From: Vreelandella lutescens
GTDB lineage: Bacteria; Pseudomonadota; Gammaproteobacteria; Pseudomonadales; Halomonadaceae
DNA: 64,000 nt
Direction: 5' to 3'
Assembly: GCF_014640815.1 (NCBI RefSeq)
Contig: NZ_BMHM01000003.1
Span: 496,001-560,000, forward strand
The notes beneath the pieces were generated by a model. The model made no database searches and was not told the origin of the DNA. It saw nothing but the letters and a program-made list of their open reading frames with translations. A program made the translations under genes and the position numbers. Of the stretch, positions 59,370 to 64,000 are shown piece by piece. Within the stretch, counting starts at the first letter, position 1. Each line of letters begins with the position of its first letter.

Positions 59370-60995
59370 ATGTCGCCCTCCACACCCCTCGCCACCACGG
59401 CGACGGCCTCCGGGCTGCGTAGTGGCTATCAACGAGACCACCACATCACCATGCAGCGTTTGCGCGGTGAAAAAGTGCGCCTGCTTTACGACAACCTATG
59501 GCAGCCGGTGCTGAGCAGCGTACTGGCGGGTGGGCTCTTGGTGGCGGCCATGTGGCCAGTAGTGGATTCCGCGCTACTGCTGGGGTGGTTTACGGTCCTG
59601 GCGGTGATTTCTGGGCTTAGGCTACTGCTAGCCCAGCGGTTTAAGCGCCTGCCCGCGCTACAGCAGCAGCGCCAACGCTGGCTGCGCTGGTTTGCCATGG
59701 GGGCGATTGCCTCTGGCTGCGTGTGGGGGGCGTCGGGCGTGCTGCTGTTCAGCCACGACCACCCGGGCCAAATTGCCGCGCTCTCGATTGTACTGGCCGG
59801 GATTGCTGCCGGCGGTGTGACCACGCTTTCGTCAGTGTGGTGGATTGCGATTGGCTTTGTACTGCCAATTCTTTTGCCTTTGAAGCTGCAGTTTTTGCTC
59901 CAGGGCTCGTCGCTATCGATTTTGATTGGTCTGATGCTGGTGCTGTTTTTAGGTCTGATTATGGCGACCAGCCGCCGTTTTAGCCGCACCATTCACGACA
60001 ATATCGCCCTGCGGGTGAACATGGCCGCCCGCGAGGCGCAGCTGCGCGAAAGCGAGAACCGCTACCGCTCTATTTTTCAGCACTCGCCGCTGGGGGTGCT
60101 GCACTTTGACGAGCAAGGGCAGATCACCGACTGCAACAGCAAGCTGTTGGACATTTTAGACGTTGAACGCTCCAAGCTATTGGGTTACCGCATGCTGGAC
60201 CGCTCTGCCGACCGTGGGGTTGCCCAGGCGGTGAGGGATGCGCTGGAAAAAGGCACGGGGTATTACGAAGGCACTTATCAACTTCCCAAAGCCAGTGTGG
60301 GCACGCCCTTGCGGGCGTTCTTCAATGGTGTGCACAGCGCGAGTAACCAGATGGTGGGCGGTGTGGCGATTATTGAAGACTTCACCGAGCGAAAGCGCAG
60401 CGAGGCGATTATTTACCGCCAAGCCTACTACGATGCCTTGACCGATTTACCTAACCGCAGGCTGTTTATCGAGCGCTTAGAGACGCTATGTAACGAGCAA
60501 GCAAGCGACCAGCGCGGTGGCTTGGTGATGTTTATGGATATGGACCGCTTTAAGCTGATTAACGACACCTTGGGCCACGCGGCAGGCGATGATTTGCTGG
60601 TGCAGGTCGCACGTCGTTTGGAGTCGTGTTTGCAGGCAGACGATATGGCCGCTCGTTTGAGTGGCGATGAGTTCGTGCTGCTGGCGCTGTTTGATGTGAC
60701 AGAGAGTGAGGCGTTGAACGCTGCCGCGGCCCATTACATGAACACCGTGCAACAGGCGCTGGCGGGCGAGTATCGGCTAGAGAGCCGCTGGGTGGAGGTG
60801 ACGCCGAGTATGGGCTACACCTGTTTTGATGCCACGGCCTGCGACCATACGGATGTGCTTAAACAGGCAGATACGGCCATGTATCAAGCGAAGACCGAAG
60901 GCCGGACGCGGCTGCGCCGCTACCAGCCTTGGATGCGTGATGAAGTGCATAAACGCGTTGCTGAGCAAGCGCCTAACCTGCCAGTTGACCGCTAA
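59370..60995 (+). CDS. Membrane diguanylate cyclase with PAS domain
   Basis: A 541-residue protein: about six membrane helices in residues 45-200, a PAS domain at about 225-345 (NRYRSIFQHSPLGVLHFDEQ), and a GGDEF domain from about 350. The catalytic motif reads RLSGDEFVLL (near residue 430), SGDEF in place of GGDEF, a variant found in active cyclases; Asp of FMDMDRFKLINDTLGHAAGD is intact. It would make c-di-GMP in response to a membrane or PAS signal. Ends overlapping the convergent TraX gene by 23 nt. Confidence 0.88.
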   Translation: MSPSTPLATTATASGLRSGYQRDHHITMQRLRGEKVRLLYDNLWQPVLSSVLAGGLLVAAMWPVVDSALLLGWFTVLAVISGLRLLLAQRFKRLPALQQQRQRWLRWFAMGAIASGCVWGASGVLLFSHDHPGQIAALSIVLAGIAAGGVTTLSSVWWIAIGFVLPILLPLKLQFLLQGSSLSILIGLMLVLFLGLIMATSRRFSRTIHDNIALRVNMAAREAQLRESENRYRSIFQHSPLGVLHFDEQGQITDCNSKLLDILDVERSKLLGYRMLDRSADRGVAQAVRDALEKGTGYYEGTYQLPKASVGTPLRAFFNGVHSASNQMVGGVAIIEDFTERKRSEAIIYRQAYYDALTDLPNRRLFIERLETLCNEQASDQRGGLVMFMDMDRFKLINDTLGHAAGDDLLVQVARRLESCLQADDMAARLSGDEFVLLALFDVTESEALNAAAAHYMNTVQQALAGEYRLESRWVEVTPSMGYTCFDATACDHTDVLKQADTAMYQAKTEGRTRLRRYQPWMRDEVHKRVAEQAPNLPVDR

Positions 60996-61797
60996 GCAGT
61001 AGCCACAGGGCAATCAACGCAAAGTGCCCTGGGTACCAGGCTAACCAAAGACGGCGCGGCATCTCCAGCGCCACTGGCGGCACCCGCTGGGCAGCACCGG
61101 CAGCCAGCATGAGCACGATGACGCAAGTAGCGACGGTAAATGATTTAGCCATGTCAGACGCGTTCATCTGCCCGGCAATCCACAGCACGGGAAACGCTGC
61201 TAGCCCCGCCCAAAGGCGTGATTTCAAGGCATTTCGGGTTTCGCTGAGCGCCTGCATGGCAAACATAAACAGCGGAATTAACAGCAGGCCGTTGTGGCCA
61301 TACTCCACCCAGAACCCCAGCAGGTACCATACGGTTACGCCGACGGCGGCTCCTAGCATCAGCCAGCCTAACCCCAAGGTTTGCTGCTGGTAGTGTTGCC
61401 AGCCTTGGCGTACCAGCGCACCCAGGGCCAAGCCGCTGGCCAGGGTAAAGCAGACGTTCAAAATAAACGCATCGGAGGCGCGGGGCATCAGCATATAGGG
61501 CAGCTGTGCGGCGAGGCCGATAATCAAAATCCGCCGTGAGTAGCGCAGCGGATTACGCGTATTAAACAAACCGTGCCACGCCACCATGGCGGCAAACAGC
61601 GGAAACGCAATGCGCCCAATCGAAGAGCCAGCCCAGCCTAAATCCCAGTCCCCTGGCAGCACGTAGCGGGTCAGGTGGTCTACGGTCATGGTAAACAGCG
61701 CCAGCCACTGGCCCCACGCGGTCCAGTGGGAAGAGGGGCGGAACACCTCTGCGGTGCTTGCCTGTGGCGTTGCGTGAGCCGCCGTCGATTCAGCCAT
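60973..61797 (-). CDS. TraX-family membrane protein
   Basis: A 274-residue protein with about eight membrane helices and the TraX pattern: WLALFTMTVDHLTRYVLPGD, IGRIAFPLFAAMVAWHGLFN and RILIIGLAAQLPYMLM. TraX acetylates conjugative pilin in F-like plasmids; chromosomal relatives without conjugation genes, as here, are probably acyltransferases of unknown substrate. The ATG at 61797 follows AAGGAGG. Same strand as the two genes to its right, 75 nt after the first. Confidence 0.85.
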   Translation of the reverse strand: MAESTAAHATPQASTAEVFRPSSHWTAWGQWLALFTMTVDHLTRYVLPGDWDLGWAGSSIGRIAFPLFAAMVAWHGLFNTRNPLRYSRRILIIGLAAQLPYMLMPRASDAFILNVCFTLASGLALGALVRQGWQHYQQQTLGLGWLMLGAAVGVTVWYLLGFWVEYGHNGLLLIPLFMFAMQALSETRNALKSRLWAGLAAFPVLWIAGQMNASDMAKSFTVATCVIVLMLAAGAAQRVPPVALEMPRRLWLAWYPGHFALIALWLLLSGQLAG

Positions 61798-61872
61798 GCT
61801 ACCTCCTTGTATGTGGTTAAGTGATAGTAAAGACCCGGTTTGGCTGAGCAAGTTCGCTAGGGAGATGGGGCA

Positions 61873-63021
61873 TTAGCTCGCGCTGAAAATCGGTTTACCC
61901 AGCGCCCATACGTGATCAATGGCCCAGCGGCCTTCGCTTAGCACGATAAAATCCGCATCTGCGCCGGGCGCAAGGCGGCCTTTTCGGGGCAGCTTCAAGG
62001 TATCTGCAGCGGTGGTGGACGTACAGTGCAGCGCCTGCTCCATGCTGATCTGGTGGTCATTGACACACTCGCCCAGTACCTCAAATAGGCTGCTGAGTTT
62101 ACCGGGTTTTAGGCCAATAAACCGATGCTGGTCATCAAATTCCGGCAGTGAAGCGTTGGCATCGGAGGAGAGGCTGAGCTGGTGGGGCTCAATACGCGCT
62201 TTCAGCGCCCGCGCCACCGCCTCAGAGGCGGGCACTTCGCCACCTGCTAGCAGCTCGGGCGTGGTGCTGGTGGTAAAGTCGATGCGCCCCCCTTCACGGG
62301 CAAAGCGCAGGCCATCTTCAAACAGCGAGGCGGTGCGGTTGATATGGGTGGGGTAGAACTGCGCCAGCGGAATGGCGCTGTTTTTGGCGACCTGGCGCAG
62401 CGGCTCCAGGTGGGAGTCAGCGTCGCCGGTGTGGATAAACACGATGCCCGATTTGCCTGCCAGCAGCCCTGCGGTGCGGGCGTCGGAGGCCAGCCGCGTC
62501 AGCTCCTGAGTGGTGGGCTGGGAGCCGCGATGGTCACTAATCGCCACTTCGCCCACGCCGATAAATTCAGGAATATAGAGAATGTCGCTGGCTACCGAGC
62601 CGGTCAGCGTGACGGGCGGCAGCTGATAAGAGCCAGTGTAGGCATAGGTGCTTAGCCCGCCTGCGGCAAGCTCCCGCGCTTTGCCAATCAGGTTGGCGGG
62701 GGTGCGAGTGAGGGCATCGGTGCCCAGCGCGCCAATCAGCGTAGTCACACCCGAAGCGCAGGCATCCTCCAGGCTGAGTTCGGCAGTGCGGTTGCCAAAG
62801 CCGCCCTCACCGCCGCCGCCAATGTAGTGCACCAACGGGTCGACTAGGCCTGGAATCACCCTGCGGCCTTCCAGGTCGATGGTGTGTTTGATAAGCGTAC
62901 CCAACTGGTACGCCTCGTTAGCATCCAATACCGCCGCAATACGCTGGTCGGCGATCAGTAGGTGGCACAGCCCGCGAGGTTCGGGGGCAAAGAGCTGGGC
63001 ATTTTTTACAAGTGTCAGCAT
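61873..63021 (-). CDS. Isoaspartyl dipeptidase (IadA) homologue with altered metal ligands
   Basis: A 382-residue amidohydrolase close to beta-aspartyl dipeptidase: HYIGGGGEGGFGNRTAELSL, GVTTLIGALGTDALTRTP, ISDHRGSQP, FYPTHINRTASLFEDGLRFA and LSLSSDANASLPEFDD all align with IadA. However, the first metal motif is DPLVH rather than the D-x-H-V-H kind (Leu63 in place of a metal His), and Glu158 stands where the carboxylated metal-bridging Lys is expected. The other His and Asp ligands remain. It may still bind one or two metals, or have another activity. GGGA precedes ATG 63021; an ABC binding-protein gene lies upstream on the same strand. Confidence 0.78.
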   Translation of the reverse strand: MLTLVKNAQLFAPEPRGLCHLLIADQRIAAVLDANEAYQLGTLIKHTIDLEGRRVIPGLVDPLVHYIGGGGEGGFGNRTAELSLEDACASGVTTLIGALGTDALTRTPANLIGKARELAAGGLSTYAYTGSYQLPPVTLTGSVASDILYIPEFIGVGEVAISDHRGSQPTTQELTRLASDARTAGLLAGKSGIVFIHTGDADSHLEPLRQVAKNSAIPLAQFYPTHINRTASLFEDGLRFAREGGRIDFTTSTTPELLAGGEVPASEAVARALKARIEPHQLSLSSDANASLPEFDDQHRFIGLKPGKLSSLFEVLGECVNDHQISMEQALHCTSTTAADTLKLPRKGRLAPGADADFIVLSEGRWAIDHVWALGKPIFSAS

Positions 63022-63053
63022 GGGTTTCCCAGGAGAGTGATGAGCAAACGATA

Positions 63054-63076
63054 AGCGCCGACCTGGGGCCGGCGCT
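63054..63076 (-). terminator. Hairpin between the binding-protein and IadA-like genes
   Basis: A 7-bp perfect stem (AGCGCCG/CGGCGCT) with a 9-nt loop lies 36 nt after the binding-protein stop on the minus strand, with TATCGTTT after it. It could lower readthrough into the IadA-like gene or protect the upstream mRNA end. Confidence 0.45.
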
Positions 63077-63111
63077 GGTGTTGGTATCGTCACGCTATTT
63101 AAACAGGTCGC

Positions 63112-63909
63112 TTATAAGCGTACATCGTAGTTGAAGTAGCGATTCATGATTTCATCATAAGTGCCGTTCTCTTTAATCGCACGCAGGGCGTCGTTAAAGC
63201 GCTCAGCGAGCGCTTCATCCCGAGGGCGAAATGCCATGCCCACGCCTTGGCCAAAGATCTCTTCGGGCTGCTTGATGAAGTCGCTGATGCGTTTGTAGTT
63301 GCTCTCTGGGGTGTCGATATCGATGGTGGCTTCAGCAATGGGGTAGTCCATAAAGGTCAGGTCTAGGCGGCCTGCCATCAGGTCGGTGACCACATCGTCT
63401 GCGCCGGTATAGCGGCGGATCTCCAGCACGTCGCCGTAGCGTTCGGTGACGTAGTTATCCTGCAGCGTGGCGCGCTGAACGCCGACGGTTAAGCCTTCCA
63501 GGCTGGCGCGGTCTTCAATATCGATCTCTTTGTCGCGGGTGGTGATCCAGGCGCTGGGGGTGGTGTAGTAGGCTTCGGAGAACAGCACCCGCTGGGCACG
63601 CTCGTCGGTAATCGCCATGGAGGACATAATGGCGTCGTAGTTACGCGCCAGCAGGCCAGGAATGATGCCGTCCCAGTCTTGCTCTACCCACGTACAGCTA
63701 ACTTCCATGTAGGCGCAGGCGGCGTTGCCCAGCTCAATTTCAAAACCGGTAAGGGTGCCGTCGGCTTCCCGGTACATAAACGGCTCGTAAGGAACATCGA
63801 CACCCAGACGGATCTCGTCGTAGTCCCGCGCCAGTGCGGCAGTGGATACCATTGAAAGTGAAACACCTGCCGCAAGAATAGCGGCCACGGACAGCGTTGT
63901 ATAACGCAT
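63112..63909 (-). CDS. Periplasmic polar amino-acid binding protein
   Basis: A 265-residue solute receptor of the bacterial extracellular family 3 (HisJ/ArgT-like). The signal peptide ends at ALA-R near residue 27. DYDEIRLGVDVPYEPFMYRE, GTLTGFEIELGNAACAYM, WVEQDWDGIIPGLLARNYDA and DAIMSSMAITDERAQRVLFS are the ligand-binding segments for Lys/Arg/Orn-type ligands. AGGAGA precedes ATG 63909. The permease and ATPase genes are not in the window; they may lie beyond the right end. Upstream of an isoaspartyl-dipeptidase-like gene. Confidence 0.9.
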   Translation of the reverse strand: MRYTTLSVAAILAAGVSLSMVSTAALARDYDEIRLGVDVPYEPFMYREADGTLTGFEIELGNAACAYMEVSCTWVEQDWDGIIPGLLARNYDAIMSSMAITDERAQRVLFSEAYYTTPSAWITTRDKEIDIEDRASLEGLTVGVQRATLQDNYVTERYGDVLEIRRYTGADDVVTDLMAGRLDLTFMDYPIAEATIDIDTPESNYKRISDFIKQPEEIFGQGVGMAFRPRDEALAERFNDALRAIKENGTYDEIMNRYFNYDVRL

Positions 63910-64000
63910 AGTCAGTCTCCTGAAGCGATTATTAGTAGGTATGTGGGTGTTGCTTAATGCCAAGCGCCTTTAAGGGCGGCTACAGCATGGATGCGCTAAG

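Noticed and set aside
60973..61797. Conjugation locus because of TraX
   Set aside because: No other transfer gene is near; chromosomal TraX-family proteins are common without conjugation.

Overview
The window reads as about 64 kb of chromosome from a moderately halophilic gammaproteobacterium, most likely Halomonas or a close relative in the Halomonadaceae. This is inferred from high-GC coding, acidic proteins, trpI divergent from trpBA, recC/recB/recD, purEK, a short-form ilvD, a periplasmic-type mqo and several chemotaxis receptors and c-di-GMP enzymes. No rRNA, tRNA, CRISPR array, transposase or integrase was seen.

Layout. 1-13.5 kb: the end of a chemoreceptor gene, small oxidoreductases and regulators, mqo, a LysR/VOC pair, an AraC/zinc alcohol dehydrogenase pair with a possible 11-codon leader peptide, a second chemoreceptor, a methyltransferase and an NfsA-like nitroreductase. 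13.5-18.9 kb: a minus-strand operon running from a small phosphate-binding-like periplasmic protein to an outer-membrane barrel, a GGDEF/EAL protein and a LuxI/FeeM-like acyltransferase. 19-31 kb: periplasmic glycerophosphodiesterase, membrane-anchored sugar dehydrogenase, VIT metal transporter, trpI/trpBA, a toxin-antitoxin pair with a frameshifted toxin, a truncated AraC gene, SDR and DapA-like enzymes, and a zinc metallopeptidase. 30.7 kb holds five direct repeats phased at exactly 23 nt, in front of a third chemoreceptor. 32.7-36.3 kb: SDR/NTF2/HxlR module, YjdM, YefM-YoeB and a nitrilase-family hydrolase.

36.5-41.1 kb is an AT-rich island beginning just after a truncated DUF427 gene. It holds three tightly coupled genes: a protein with a likely PD-(D/E)XK nuclease domain, a small middle protein, and a Rad50/SMC-like ABC ATPase. 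I read this as an ABC-three-component (ABC-3C) conflict or defence system. It lies next to recD; recB follows. recC is separated from recB by two plus-strand genes, pncB and an AAA-ATPase/PD-(D/E)XK gene. 54-64 kb is mostly housekeeping: ilvD, chrA, a small HTH protein, purE-purK, a diguanylate cyclase, a TraX-family membrane protein, an isoaspartyl-dipeptidase homologue with altered metal ligands, and a polar amino-acid binding protein.

The most notable regions are the ABC-3C island, the binding protein/barrel/c-di-GMP/acyltransferase operon, the 23-nt repeat array, and a pair of REP-like hairpins with a covarying stem base pair, one of them inside recD. All function calls come from reading protein sequences by eye against remembered families; no database search was possible.
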